Shown: positions 46,043-55,402 of the stretch, in pieces
Layout: each line of letters starts with the position of its first letter
Numbering within the stretch: position 1 is the stretch's first letter
Assembly: GCA_023409265.1 (NCBI GenBank)
Contig: JAEYHZ010000031.1
Location: forward strand, 1-64,000
Length of the DNA stretch: 64,000 bases
Source: Bacillota bacterium
GTDB taxonomy: Bacteria > Bacillota > Clostridia > Acetivibrionales > DSM-1351
Reading direction: 5' to 3'
Notes under the pieces: generated by a model
Seen by the model: only the letters and a program-made list of their open reading frames with translations
Told to the model about the DNA's origin: nothing
The model's database searches: none
Translations under genes and position numbers: made by a program

Positions 46043-46740
46043 GTAATAAGATGATAGAAATTAACTCATTGGAAAAGAAATATGGTTCAAAAAAAGTTTT
46101 GGATAACATAACACTAGCGTTTGAAAGCGGCACAATCGTGGGTTTACTGGGTCCTAACGGATGTGGAAAAACGTCGTTGATTAAAATTATTGCAGGACTG
46201 ATTAAAGATTACAAGGGAGAGGTTTCAATAGACGGAAATGAACCCGGAGAATATACAAAAGCAATAATTTCATACCTCCCCGAGAAAACCTATTTGCAAG
46301 ACAACTATAAGGCAAAGGAGGCTCTTGATTTCTTCGAGGATTTCTATGCTGATTTTGACCGAAAGAAAGCAGAGGGAATGTTCAGCCAATTCAAGCTCGA
46401 TCCGGAACAAAAGATAAAGAGCATGTCAAAGGGAATGCAGGAAAAAGTTCAGCTTATACTGGTTATGTCAAGAAAAGCCAAAGTATATTTGCTGGACGAA
46501 CCGTTGGGAGGTCTGGATCCGGCGTCAAGGAAGGCAATGCTGGATATAATTCTGAACAATTATTCAGAAGACGCAACGGTAATTATTTCAACTCATCTCA
46601 TAAATGATGTAGAAAGAATATTTGACAGAGTTATTATGTTGGGAAACAGTAAAATACTGGTTGACGACACGGTTGACAATATACGCCAGAAAAACGGGAA
46701 ATCTGTTGTAGAACTTTTCGAGGAGGTGTTCAAATGTTAG
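46039..46740 (+). CDS. ABC transporter ATP-binding protein
   Basis: A 233-residue ATPase: Walker A LLGPNGCGKTS, signature SMSKGMQEK (a degenerate LSGGQ), Walker B KVYLLDEPLGGLDPAS and switch His in ISTHLI. It overlaps the GntR stop by four bases and is partnered by the next gene. Confidence 0.94.
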   Translation: MSNKMIEINSLEKKYGSKKVLDNITLAFESGTIVGLLGPNGCGKTSLIKIIAGLIKDYKGEVSIDGNEPGEYTKAIISYLPEKTYLQDNYKAKEALDFFEDFYADFDRKKAEGMFSQFKLDPEQKIKSMSKGMQEKVQLILVMSRKAKVYLLDEPLGGLDPASRKAMLDIILNNYSEDATVIISTHLINDVERIFDRVIMLGNSKILVDDTVDNIRQKNGKSVVELFEEVFKC

Positions 46741-47552
46741 GCAAATTATTAAAATATGAGTTTAAAGATACTTCTCGCACTATACCGCTATTTTATCTGA
46801 TTACGTTGATATTCGCGGGAATTGTTTTGTCAGCCAAGAAGGTAGGAATAGACTGGTTTACATTTACATCTTCCTTATTGCTGCTGTTGCTTGGTGTGGC
46901 GGTTGCCATCATAACCCTTGCAGTGGTTGTAATGAGATTTCACAAAAACCTTTTCTCAAATGAAGGATACCTCATGTTTACTTTACCTGTCAAGCCTCAT
47001 TTGCTTTTGTCAGCCAAGGCCATAGCTGCTTTTGTCTGGATTATCATTAGCTATTGTGTATCAATAGGAGCATTTTTTATCAGTATGTATGGTTTTGGAA
47101 TTTCAGGAGAGTTTGGAAATATAATGGATGAGCTTGAGAGGTACGGGCTGCAAAATATATTGTATGCTATTATTCCATTAGTTATATTATCCACTGTATA
47201 CCTGCTTTCTCAAATTTTCTTTGCAATAACTATCGCTAACAGACCTGCTTTCCATAGCATTGGAGTCGCGTCTGCATTTCTGATTTTTTTGGCAACCAAT
47301 GTAATCCTGCAGATTGTTGAAGCAATATTCACAATTTTTGTACCTTTCTCAGTTGAAATAAATTTGGTAGGAGCAGTTGATTTTTCTCTTTCATCAAAAA
47401 ATATGCTGGGATTTTTAATAAATAGTATGGGTGGCAGCAATCCTCAAAATATGGTTATAGGACTGGGGGGGTATATATTTGAAGTATTAATGGTATTTAT
47501 ACTGTTCTATGTAACTTCACTAAATATGAAAAACAAGATATCAATTAAGTAA
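46734..47552 (+). CDS. ABC transporter membrane protein
   Basis: A 272-residue protein with six hydrophobic segments (FYLITLIFAGIVL, LLLLLLGVAVAIITLAVVVM, AIAAFVWIIISYCVSIGAFF and others) and a start LGKLLKYEFKDTSRT typical of ABC-2 permeases. It overlaps the ATPase by seven bases. Substrate unknown; such YtrA-linked exporters respond to cell-wall agents. Confidence 0.88.
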   Translation: MLGKLLKYEFKDTSRTIPLFYLITLIFAGIVLSAKKVGIDWFTFTSSLLLLLLGVAVAIITLAVVVMRFHKNLFSNEGYLMFTLPVKPHLLLSAKAIAAFVWIIISYCVSIGAFFISMYGFGISGEFGNIMDELERYGLQNILYAIIPLVILSTVYLLSQIFFAITIANRPAFHSIGVASAFLIFLATNVILQIVEAIFTIFVPFSVEINLVGAVDFSLSSKNMLGFLINSMGGSNPQNMVIGLGGYIFEVLMVFILFYVTSLNMKNKISIK

Positions 47553-47660
47553 ACTTGAAGAGCTTAATACTTTTTGATCACAACAGAATATCAAATAAGC
47601 AATATAAGTGTGATAAATAAGCAATATAAGTATGCGATAAATAAGAATTATGATATTAAA

Positions 47661-47697
47661 AAGGGCCTCAAATAATGAGGCTCTTTTTTATTTTTTA
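47661..47697 (+). terminator. Terminator of the ABC operon
   Basis: AGGGCCTCA/TGAGGCTCT stem with one wobble pair, 5-base loop, T7. Confidence 0.88.
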
Positions 47698-47728
47698 AAA
47701 GTCATAAACTTGGACAAAGCCTAATATA

Positions 47729-47887
47729 TATAACAAGGCGTAAAAAAATATCCCTCGCTTATATTAAGTGATGGATTCCGCTCTGGCTTTCAGGCGGTGA
47801 GGATATCTCTTGCCTTGTTGAAACGCCGCTAATGTGAGTAAATTTTCCTACAACCGGGAAATTTACTTTGAATTCAGGCGTTATAAA
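47729..47887 (+). repeat. Element B2, structured repeat upstream of spoIIIAA
   Basis: The outer stem is AACAAGGC (47732-47739) with GCCTTGTT (47812-47819). Inside are ATATCC/GGATAT and CCGC/GCGG hairpins. Then come GTTGAAACGC, an AT hairpin (TAAATTTTCC with GGGAAATTTA) with loop CTACA, and the end GGCGTTATAAA. The same layout occurs at B3 and B4. It lies 26 bases before the spoIIIAA start. Confidence 0.7.
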
Positions 47888-47913
47888 TAACTTAATTTAG
47901 GAGATGCAAACAT

Positions 47914-48891
47914 ATGATTAAAGCGGTTCAAAGTGACATTATGCCTTATTTGATACCCAGCATCAAGGCAATTTTAATGAAGCTGGACAGTGAAAAGTTG
48001 GACAATCTTCAGGAAATACGAATAAGAGCCGGGAAACCATTGATGGTTTTTTATAAAGATACAGATTTATTTGTTACTGTGAATGGACAACTATCGAGAA
48101 ATATTAATGAGGCATATTTTGTTGTTCAAAACGAGATACTTAAAACTCTGGAACTAATGAGTGAAAATTCAGTTTATGCCTTTCAGGATGAAATACGATC
48201 AGGTTTTCTGACACTTAAAGGGGGACACAGAGTAGGGCTGAGCGGCCGGGTAATAGTTCAGGAGGGGCAGATTCGAAATATAAAGGATTTCAATGGACTA
48301 AATATACGTATCGCCAAAGAAATAAAAGGCTGCTCCAGTCACATCATTACCTATCTGATAAAAAACAGCAATGATATTTACAATACGTTGATTATAGGAC
48401 CGCCTCAATGCGGCAAGACCACCATTCTAAGGGATATTGCACTCCAGCTCAGCAATGGAGCGGAGTCCATAGATTTTAAAGGCTTAAAAATTGGAATTGT
48501 AGACGAAAGATCAGAAATCGCAGCCTGCAGCAAAGGCCTTCCGCAAAACGATGTAGGTTTCAGAACAGATGTTATGGACGGCTGCCCAAAGGCTTTGGGT
48601 ATGGAAATGCTTTTAAGAAGTATGTCTCCCAATATCATTATTACTGATGAAATAGGAACTCATGGCGACAAGGACTCCATAATGAAGGTTTTGAATTCCG
48701 GTGTAAAAATAATTGCCTCTGCACATGGTTACAACATATCAGAATTAAAAATGAGAGAAGAACTTCTGGCTTTAATTAAATCCGGAGCGTTTGAAAGATA
48801 TGTTGTACTCAGCGCCTTAAATGGTCCGGGTACTCTTGAGGAGGTAGTGGATTCGCAATTGACTGCAGTTTACAGGAGGTGCAGCAAATGA
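47914..48891 (+). CDS. spoIIIAA: Stage III sporulation protein AA
   Basis: A 325-residue secretion-type ATPase of the SpoIIIA-SpoIIQ channel. Walker A GPPQCGKTT, Walker B and SDVMDGCPKALGMEMLLRSM, IITDEIG follow. RBS GGAG, first of eight genes. It probably powers the channel from mother cell to forespore. Confidence 0.97.
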   Translation: MIKAVQSDIMPYLIPSIKAILMKLDSEKLDNLQEIRIRAGKPLMVFYKDTDLFVTVNGQLSRNINEAYFVVQNEILKTLELMSENSVYAFQDEIRSGFLTLKGGHRVGLSGRVIVQEGQIRNIKDFNGLNIRIAKEIKGCSSHIITYLIKNSNDIYNTLIIGPPQCGKTTILRDIALQLSNGAESIDFKGLKIGIVDERSEIAACSKGLPQNDVGFRTDVMDGCPKALGMEMLLRSMSPNIIITDEIGTHGDKDSIMKVLNSGVKIIASAHGYNISELKMREELLALIKSGAFERYVVLSALNGPGTLEEVVDSQLTAVYRRCSK

Positions 48892-49406
48892 TTTTCAAAA
48901 TAATAGGATCAGTTGTTCTCATTTGTGCCACAAGCCTTATTGGTTTTGCCTTGGCTGCCGATTGCTCCAAGAGACCGAGAACGCTTAGGGAATTACAGGC
49001 TTTGCTTCAAATGTTTGAAAATGAAATAAGCTATCTATCAAATCTCTTATCAGAGGCATTTTTAAGGATATTTGATAACTCAAATTTAGATGCAGCAATC
49101 CTTTTTAAAACTGCTGCATCCAACCTGGAGACAAGCGGTGTAACAGCTGATGAAGCCTGGGAAAAATCCGTTGAAGAAAACGGTTCAAAGCTTTCATTAA
49201 ATAAAGAGGACAAGTCCATACTGGTCACCTTTGGTAAAATGCTGGGAAATTCAGATCTGGAGGGACAGCTTAATAATATTAAACTGGTAACGTCACAATT
49301 AAAGCTTCAGGAAATAAAGTCTGAGGAAATGAAACGTAAAAATGAAAAAATGTATAGAAGTCTTGGGGTTTTAAGCGGTTTAGCTGTAACAATTATTTTG
49401 TTCTAG
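48888..49406 (+). CDS. spoIIIAB: Stage III sporulation protein AB
   Basis: A 172-residue protein with membrane segments at both ends and a helical middle (RTLRELQALLQMFENEISYL), like the GspF-related SpoIIIAB. ATG overlaps the spoIIIAA stop (ATGA) and follows AGGAGG; an upstream in-frame GTG lies in that site and is rejected. Confidence 0.94.
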   Translation: MIFKIIGSVVLICATSLIGFALAADCSKRPRTLRELQALLQMFENEISYLSNLLSEAFLRIFDNSNLDAAILFKTAASNLETSGVTADEAWEKSVEENGSKLSLNKEDKSILVTFGKMLGNSDLEGQLNNIKLVTSQLKLQEIKSEEMKRKNEKMYRSLGVLSGLAVTIILF

Positions 49407-49451
49407 TTTTTATTATTATTAGTGTCGCTGCACAGCAGCAAGGAGGTTAAA

Positions 49452-49646
49452 ATGAGCGTTGATCTGATATTTAAAATAGCTGCAATTGGTATACTTGTAT
49501 CGGTACTTAACCAGGTGCTGATCCGTTCAGGACGGGAAGAACAGGCCATGATGACAACTCTTGCAGGAATTGTTGTGGTGCTTATGATGGTGTCAAAAGA
49601 AATAGCAGGACTGTTTGCAGCCGTAAAAACCATGTTTCAGTTCTGA
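49452..49646 (+). CDS. spoIIIAC: Stage III sporulation protein AC
   Basis: A 64-residue protein with two membrane segments (LIFKIAAIGILVSVLNQVL and AGIVVVLMMVSKEIAGLF). ATG 49452 follows GGAGG; the in-frame ATG at 49422 is rejected. Confidence 0.95.
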   Translation: MSVDLIFKIAAIGILVSVLNQVLIRSGREEQAMMTTLAGIVVVLMMVSKEIAGLFAAVKTMFQF

Positions 49647-49680
49647 TAAGTTACGTAAAATTAATGAGGGTACATAGGAT

Positions 49681-50067
49681 ATGGATATACTTCAAATTGT
49701 TTGCATTGGAATCATAGCAGTAATTCTATCTGTAACAATTAAACAACAGAAGCCGGAAATTGCATTACAGGTCAGTATAGCTACAGGCCTGCTGATATTT
49801 ATTCTTATTGTGGTCAAGCTGTCAGCAGTTATAGAGTTCATAAAGACCTTCAGCAGAAAGGCAGATATTGATCCAACCTATATAACAATTCTGCTGAAAA
49901 TTGTGGGGATTGCATATATTGCGGAGTTTGGTGCCGAGGTATGCAAGGATGCCGGGGAATCCTCAATAGCATCAAAAATAGAGCTTGCCGGTAAAGTTAT
50001 AATTGTAATCCTGGCTGTACCTATAATCTCATCTTTGCTGGATCTGGTAGTTAAACTTATGCCGTAG
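49681..50067 (+). CDS. spoIIIAD: Stage III sporulation protein AD
   Basis: A 128-residue multi-span protein with the conserved C-part GIAYIAEFGAEVCKDAGESS and IELAGKVIIVILAVPI typical of SpoIIIAD. It forms part of the channel core. Confidence 0.95.
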   Translation: MDILQIVCIGIIAVILSVTIKQQKPEIALQVSIATGLLIFILIVVKLSAVIEFIKTFSRKADIDPTYITILLKIVGIAYIAEFGAEVCKDAGESSIASKIELAGKVIIVILAVPIISSLLDLVVKLMP

Positions 50068-50094
50068 GATAACAAGGTTACTGGAGGATACGAA

Positions 50095-51414
50095 ATGCAA
50101 ATGAAAAGAGTTATCGGAAAACATAATATATTGAGATATGTTTTTTTTATATTTACATTACTGATATTGTTCAGCATGCTTTTTACAGTCAAAGTCAATG
50201 CCGCCGATTTTGGGATAAAGCAACCCGGGCAGTCGGAACAAACTACTGAGGAAGCAGGAAGTTCGGACAGGCAGAGTACGTCATCAAAATCAATGGATAG
50301 GACAGTATCGGCTGATGACAGCATCAGTATAATAAACGAACAGCTGCAGGCAAATGACAGCACTGCTATAAGTGACAGCTTAAAAAAGTATTATAACAGT
50401 GATGCAGGGAAACTGTTTCCCGAGTTTGATCCGCAGAAAATAATTACAGATGCTGCCAAAGGAGATCTTGATTTCAGTATTCAGGGTATGCTTAACAGAG
50501 TTGTAAAGTATTTGCTGGAAGAAGTATTTCTAAATGTTGATATTCTTATTAAAATAGTTATCCTGGCGATAATATGCGCTATTCTGAAAAACCTTCAGAA
50601 TGCATTTTTAAGTGAAAGCGTTGGGGAATTGGCTTTCTTCGTCTGCTATATAGTAATTGTGTCAGTATTAATGGTAAGTTTCAGCTCGGCCATGCAGATG
50701 TGTATGTCTATTATTGACAGTATGGTCACATTTATGCATGCTATTATACCATTACTTGTTACACTGCTTGTAACAGCAGGAAACATCTCCTCTGCAGGAT
50801 TTTTTCAGCCAATACTTATCATGCTGGTGGAAGTGGGAGCCACAGTTATTAAAAACTTTTTCATACCATTAATTTTTTTAGTGACGGTACTGAATATTGT
50901 AAACAACATATCGGACAAGGTTCAGCTTACAAAGCTGTCGGGGTTTTTAAAACAGGTTTGCACCTGGGGCCTGGGCTTCATCCTGACTGTTTTTATAGCA
51001 GTTGTTTCTGTTCAGGGTTCGATGGGAGCAGTTGTTGATGGAGTAACCAGCAAGACGGCCAAATTTGCACTAGGTACATTTATCCCGGTGGTAGGAAAAT
51101 ACCTGGCTGATGCGGCAGATACAGTAGTGGGCTGCACCCTTGTAATAAAAAATGCATCAGGACTGATAGCAATGATAGGAATAATTATAATATGCCTTGC
51201 TCCTCTTTTGAAAATTCTTGCGATGATTATTTTATACAAGCTGGCCTGTGCTTTTGTCGAACCTATTTCGGATAAGAAAATAACCAACTGTCTTAATGAC
51301 ATGGCAGGTTCCTTAACATATATACTTGGAGTTACAGCTGCTGTGGCAGTAATGTTTCTGATAGCCATAACAATTGTTATCAGCACCACAAATTTATCTG
51401 CAATGATAAGGTAG
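50095..51414 (+). CDS. spoIIIAE: Stage III sporulation protein AE
   Basis: A 439-residue polytopic protein. A signal-like segment, a low-complexity Ser-rich linker (about 40-75), and then about seven membrane segments with SMVTFMHAIIPLLVTLLVTA. Length is within the family range. RBS GGAGG. Confidence 0.96.
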   Translation: MQMKRVIGKHNILRYVFFIFTLLILFSMLFTVKVNAADFGIKQPGQSEQTTEEAGSSDRQSTSSKSMDRTVSADDSISIINEQLQANDSTAISDSLKKYYNSDAGKLFPEFDPQKIITDAAKGDLDFSIQGMLNRVVKYLLEEVFLNVDILIKIVILAIICAILKNLQNAFLSESVGELAFFVCYIVIVSVLMVSFSSAMQMCMSIIDSMVTFMHAIIPLLVTLLVTAGNISSAGFFQPILIMLVEVGATVIKNFFIPLIFLVTVLNIVNNISDKVQLTKLSGFLKQVCTWGLGFILTVFIAVVSVQGSMGAVVDGVTSKTAKFALGTFIPVVGKYLADAADTVVGCTLVIKNASGLIAMIGIIIICLAPLLKILAMIILYKLACAFVEPISDKKITNCLNDMAGSLTYILGVTAAVAVMFLIAITIVISTTNLSAMIR

Positions 51415-51472
51415 GCAACTTTAAAATATATACGGGTGTTGTACAAAGAACTGCTGTTTGATGGAGGTTAAA

Positions 51473-52126
51473 ATGCTTGAATTTCTTAGAAGCTGGATTG
51501 TTAATATTGTTACAATTTCAATAATTTTGATTTTGTTTGAAATAATCGTTCCATCAGGAAAAATAAAAAAAATAATAACACTTGTCTCAGGTTTTGTATT
51601 GTTGATCGCTGTAGTAAATCCTTTTCTGTCGCTTAAAAACAGAGGCTTTGAACTTAGCGAGACAGCCATGAGTGACAGCTTCTATATCGATAAAAAAGAG
51701 GTTGAGACCAGCAGCAAGCTGTTGGAGGAAACACAGATGAAGCAGATTTCCTCGGTCTATAAAAAGAAACTGGCAGCCAGAATTGAGGAAGAGACCCGGA
51801 AAATTGAGGGTGTTACAGAAGCGAATGCCATCGTTGAAATAAATGAAGATTTTAAATCTGACAGATTTGGGGAAATCACCAAAGTAACAGTGGAGATGAA
51901 AAAGGGAAAGGATGCCAAGGGAGTTGCAAGCATAGAACCTGTGGTTTCAGTTGAAAAAATTGATATTACGGCACCCTTTCAAAATAAGAACGGAAAGGAA
52001 AAGGACAGTAAGGAAAAGCTGAAAATTGTGGATCCTGAGGATAAAAGACTCACTGAACTGGTGAAACAAACCTTGAACAAATCCCTTGAAATAAGCAGGG
52101 ACAGCATTGAGGTATCAATTTCTTGA
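51473..52126 (+). CDS. spoIIIAF: Stage III sporulation protein AF
   Basis: A 217-residue protein. Two N-terminal membrane segments (WIVNIVTISIILILFEIIVP and ITLVSGFVLLIAVVNPFL) precede a soluble ferredoxin-like ring-building domain. ATG 51473 follows GGAGG. Confidence 0.94.
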   Translation: MLEFLRSWIVNIVTISIILILFEIIVPSGKIKKIITLVSGFVLLIAVVNPFLSLKNRGFELSETAMSDSFYIDKKEVETSSKLLEETQMKQISSVYKKKLAARIEEETRKIEGVTEANAIVEINEDFKSDRFGEITKVTVEMKKGKDAKGVASIEPVVSVEKIDITAPFQNKNGKEKDSKEKLKIVDPEDKRLTELVKQTLNKSLEISRDSIEVSIS

Positions 52127-52156
52127 GTAGGTTTAATTATATTAGGAGGTAGTGGG

Positions 52157-52801
52157 ATGGGAAAGTACGGAAGAATTTTAAAAAACCTTAAAGCTAAGCT
52201 TGCAAAATATGGAAGTAAAAAAATAATCGAAAAGGCTGTAATAATAGCTATAGTCGGTGTAATATGTCTGATTGCCGGGAGTGTTTTATTTGAAGACAAA
52301 CTAAAAAAGACCGGTGATGGCGGGACAGCGGTTTCAGTAGCCCAGGTTGGAGATAAGGTAGGCTCTGCCGCAACTACTGAAACCTTTAAACAATCGAGCG
52401 AAGGCTCACAAAGTGAAATGGAGGAGAACCTGGGATCAATACTGTCAAAAATAAAGGGTGCGGGTAAAGTCGATGTTATGGTTACCTTTGTATCAGGAAA
52501 TGAATCGGTTCCGGCTATAGATGTAAATACAAACGATAACAGCACTCAGGAAAAAGACAAGGAAGGAGGTTCAAGAACTATAAAGCAGACTGAAATGGAA
52601 AACAGCATTGTATACGAAGAGAATCAGGGAGTAAAGAAACCTTATATTGTAAAAGAGCTCCTGCCTAAAGTAAAAGGTGTTGTAATTGTAGCCGATGGCG
52701 CCGCTGATGCCGAGGTAAAAAGTAATCTTGCAAAAGCCACAGAAGCGCTCCTCGATGTTGCTGCTCACAAGATTCAGGTTTTTCAAAGAAACAAAAATTA
52801 A
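52157..52801 (+). CDS. spoIIIAG: Stage III sporulation protein AG
   Basis: A 214-residue protein with one N-terminal membrane segment (VIIAIVGVICLIAGSVLF) and a ring-building-motif domain (LGSILSKIKGAGKVDVMVTF, KPYIVKELLPKVKGVVIVAD). It forms the large ring of the SpoIIIA channel in its homologues. Confidence 0.96.
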   Translation: MGKYGRILKNLKAKLAKYGSKKIIEKAVIIAIVGVICLIAGSVLFEDKLKKTGDGGTAVSVAQVGDKVGSAATTETFKQSSEGSQSEMEENLGSILSKIKGAGKVDVMVTFVSGNESVPAIDVNTNDNSTQEKDKEGGSRTIKQTEMENSIVYEENQGVKKPYIVKELLPKVKGVVIVADGAADAEVKSNLAKATEALLDVAAHKIQVFQRNKN

Positions 52802-52839
52802 CTTTTATCCATGGTGTCCATAGTTTCCTTTCAGGACAC

Positions 52840-52927
52840 ATTCAGGAACCCTTACCTGTTGAAACTTGCAGAGGCAATAAAATTTTTCTACAGTTGAAAA
52901 ATTTTATTTGAACCTATGCGTTATAAA
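52840..52927 (+). repeat. Element B3, structured repeat between spoIIIAG and spoIIIAH
   Basis: It has CCTGTTGAAAC, GCAGAGG, a perfect 11 bp hairpin (TAAAATTTTTC, 52878-52888, with GAAAAATTTTA, 52896-52906) with loop TACAGTT, then GAACCTATGCGTTATAAA. GCA-AGG pairs with CCT-TGC across the hairpin. The 5' half found in B2 and B4 is reduced here. Confidence 0.72.
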
Positions 52928-53055
52928 GTGGACTTGATGTGAATATACATAATCTTGAGAAGGGAATGGTAACCAACCATTCAGGGAAATATCCTTTAGG
53001 CTACAACCGAGAAGGAACAATAAAAACTATTCAGATTGTTAGGAGGGTCTATGTA

Positions 53056-53625
53056 ATGAAATTTTTAAAAAGAAAACAGATTATCGTACTTTCCCTTGTA
53101 TTGATGCTAGTAATTGCAGGCTATCTACAGTACAGCTACAACAAGAGCTCACAGTTCAGTGAGGAAGACTCTGCCCAGATTGGCGATGCTGTATATGTTG
53201 ATAATCAGGAGGTAACGGACGGGGGTACTGCTTTAGTCGATACAGAGAAAACTGTAACAGCTTCCAAAGAGGCAAATAATTATTTTGCCCAGGCAAAAAT
53301 GGACAGAGATGTTGTCAGAGGCAAAGATATTGATATTATGAAGGGTATTGCTGAAGACCAGCTTGCCAGTAAGGAACAAAAGGCTGAAGCTCACTCAAAA
53401 ATGATGAAGATAATTGAGACTTCACAAAAAGAGACAAATATTGAAACTTTAGTCAAGGGTAAAGGTTTCAGTGATGTTGTTGCATTGTTTGGCGATGACG
53501 GAAGCGTAGATATAGTTGTAAAAGCACCGGCAATATCTAAGCAGCAGACAGCACAAATTGTAGATATAGTTACCAGACAGGCTAATATACCCTTGGAAAA
53601 AATTGTGATAAAGAAAATGTTTTGA
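53056..53625 (+). CDS. spoIIIAH: Stage III sporulation protein AH
   Basis: A 189-residue protein with a single N-terminal membrane segment (KQIIVLSLVLMLVIAGYLQY) and a C-terminal ring-building domain; it binds forespore SpoIIQ. ATG 53056 follows AGGAGGG. It is separated from spoIIIAG by 254 bases containing element B3, which is unusual for this tight operon. Confidence 0.95.
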   Translation: MKFLKRKQIIVLSLVLMLVIAGYLQYSYNKSSQFSEEDSAQIGDAVYVDNQEVTDGGTALVDTEKTVTASKEANNYFAQAKMDRDVVRGKDIDIMKGIAEDQLASKEQKAEAHSKMMKIIETSQKETNIETLVKGKGFSDVVALFGDDGSVDIVVKAPAISKQQTAQIVDIVTRQANIPLEKIVIKKMF

Positions 53626-53667
53626 TTAATGTAGTTTTTCAATTTAATAAAACCATTGAACTTTTGA

Positions 53668-53749
53668 GGTTATCAATACTGTGGAACGATTAAACAGACA
53701 CTTCAAGCTTGAAGTTACCATTTAATCGCACCGATGGATAACCTTTTTT
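53668..53749 (+). terminator. Large compound terminator of the spoIIIA operon
   Basis: Nested pairings GGTTATC/GATAACC, CGATTAAA/TTTAATCG and CTTCAA/TTGAAG form one long irregular hairpin followed by T6. Confidence 0.85.
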
Positions 53750-53878
53750 ATTGTCTGTTTTGACTTGATAAAATGTTTAAGGAAATAATATATTTGTAGA
53801 CTAAGGTTTTGGTCTATTTATTCTCATTGATAAATAAGTACTTAAGTGATATAATTTTACCAAACTAAGCCATTACAT

Positions 53879-53956
53879 GGAATACATACCGCAGGAAATC
53901 CTGTTTTGCGGCATATATTCCAAAAGTTCGGCTGTCAGTAGATATACTGATTTTTT
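53879..53956 (+). terminator. Two tandem hairpins, the second terminator-like, in the asp23 leader
   Basis: GGAATACATACCGCA pairs with TTGCGGCATATATTCC (53879-53921). Then TCAGTA/TACTGA with loop GATA is followed by T6. The second could be an attenuator for the asp23-amaP operon 88 bases downstream. Confidence 0.55.
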
Positions 53957-54043
53957 ATTGTATAGGAATTAATGCTCTAGATTTACAAAGAGTAGGTACC
54001 AAAAAAATTAGCACATCGAATTTTTTTGATGGAGAGGTGCATA

Positions 54044-54439
54044 ATGGAAGAAGAAAACAATATTTTGGATGATTACGGTTCAGTAAAGATATCTGAAGAA
54101 GTAGTTGCCATTATTGCAGGTATCGCCGCAACTGATGTTCCAGGGGTTGCAGGCATGAGTGGCGGAATAGCTGGAGGAATAGCCGAGATCCTTGGCAGAA
54201 AGAATCTGTCAAAAGGAGTAAAGGTTGAGGTCGGTGAAAAAGAAGCTGCCATAGACCTCTATATCATTGTAGAATTCGGAGCTCGTATCCCCGAAGTTGC
54301 CTGGGACATACAGGACAAGGTCAAGAATGCGGTTCAGTCAATGACTGGGCTGAATGTTGTCGAGGTCAATATACATGTCCAGGGTGTCAATTTTGATAAG
54401 GAAATAAAAAAGGAAACCGAATCCACAAAGAGTATATAA
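54044..54439 (+). CDS. Asp23/Gls24 family envelope stress protein
   Basis: A 131-residue Asp23 (DUF322) protein: VKISEEVVAIIAGIAATDVP, GVAGMSGGIAGGIAEI and FGARIPEVAWDIQDKVKNAV are family blocks. It is membrane-associated through AmaP, encoded next. GAGAGG lies 7 bases before ATG 54044. Confidence 0.93.
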   Translation: MEEENNILDDYGSVKISEEVVAIIAGIAATDVPGVAGMSGGIAGGIAEILGRKNLSKGVKVEVGEKEAAIDLYIIVEFGARIPEVAWDIQDKVKNAVQSMTGLNVVEVNIHVQGVNFDKEIKKETESTKSI

Positions 54440-54602
54440 GCCAATTAGCTGGAGATAATTATTATAGAGCCAAAAAATTCTTATATATGCAGAAATTTGA
54501 TTTTTGTACCTGTTTGAAATATAATTAACTTATAAGGCTTTATTTCGTCAATAATTGCAGGTTTTCCGTGCTTTACGATAAATGAAAAGAGGTGGAGAAT
54601 TC

Positions 54603-55154
54603 ATGAATATAATATTACGTGTATTGTTAGCTATTTATGCGTTTTTTCTTACAATAGCTTCAATGTTTGCAATGCTGGTTACAATCAGGTCAGACATATT
54701 AACTGACGCATATACATATTTATTTAAAGAGGTATTAGCAAATAGAAATCCATCTATAGTCATGTTCATTATTGCTTCAATATTTTTCTGTTTGAGCTTG
54801 ACTTTCCTGCTTTCGGGGTTTAAGCCAGAAGGGGATAAAAAGGCTATTATCAAGTATAATAAAAATGGTGATATCAGGATAACCTTGAATTCCATCGAGA
54901 ATATTGCACTTGCTACCTCGAGAAAATTGTCAGGTATTCGTGATTCAAAAGCATATGTTACCAAGGTTGGAGAAAGTGTTAGTATTACTGTTAAGGCTAT
55001 AGTGCTTCCAGAAATCAACATTCCCTTACTGTCAGAGGATATGCAGACCAAGGTTAAATCCTCTGTGGAAGAATGTACCGGTGTACAGGTTGAGAGTGTT
55101 AAGGTACTTATTGAGAGTATTTTCACAGGGTATAAGTCTTCAAGAGTTGAGTAG
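54603..55154 (+). CDS. amaP: Alkaline shock response membrane anchor AmaP
   Basis: A 183-residue protein with two membrane segments (LLAIYAFFLTIASMFAMLV and IVMFIIASIFFCLSLTFLL) and a soluble Asp23-like C-domain. In Staphylococcus AmaP anchors Asp23. ATG 54603 follows GGTGGAG; the ATG at 54582 lies before that site. Confidence 0.9.
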   Translation: MNIILRVLLAIYAFFLTIASMFAMLVTIRSDILTDAYTYLFKEVLANRNPSIVMFIIASIFFCLSLTFLLSGFKPEGDKKAIIKYNKNGDIRITLNSIENIALATSRKLSGIRDSKAYVTKVGESVSITVKAIVLPEINIPLLSEDMQTKVKSSVEECTGVQVESVKVLIESIFTGYKSSRVE

Positions 55155-55171
55155 CATATGGAGGTGTATGT

Positions 55172-55402
55172 ATGGATAAGCAAAAATTGTATGAGGTTTA
55201 TAAACAGCATAAGGGTGAAATCCTGGGTGCTGGAATAGGACTTTCCATAGCAATTATTGTACTGCTGCTTGGAGTTTTAAAAGCACTGTTTATAGTAGTA
55301 TGTGTTGTTTTCGGCTTCTATATCGGGAAAAGACTTTCCCAGGATAAGGACTATATAAAGAACCTGCTTGACAGGATTCTGCCTCCGGGAACATACAGGT
55401 AG
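55172..55402 (+). CDS. DUF2273 small membrane protein
   Basis: A 76-residue protein with a pair of hydrophobic segments (ILGAGIGLSIAIIVLLLGVL and ALFIVVCVVFGFYIG), the usual third member of asp23-amaP operons. GGAGG precedes the ATG. Confidence 0.88.
   Translation: MDKQKLYEVYKQHKGEILGAGIGLSIAIIVLLLGVLKALFIVVCVVFGFYIGKRLSQDKDYIKNLLDRILPPGTYR

Larger units (their letters stand above)
47553..47913. other. Intergenic region of 361 bases
   Basis: It contains a pair of 20-base direct repeats (AAGCAATATAAGTrTG and flanks, 47598-47640), a terminator and element B2. Confidence 0.6.
53626..54043. other. Intergenic region of about 418 bases with three hairpin structures
   Basis: It contains the spoIIIA terminator (53668-53749) and two tandem hairpins (53879-53921, 53935-53956). 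No gene is seen. Confidence 0.7.
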
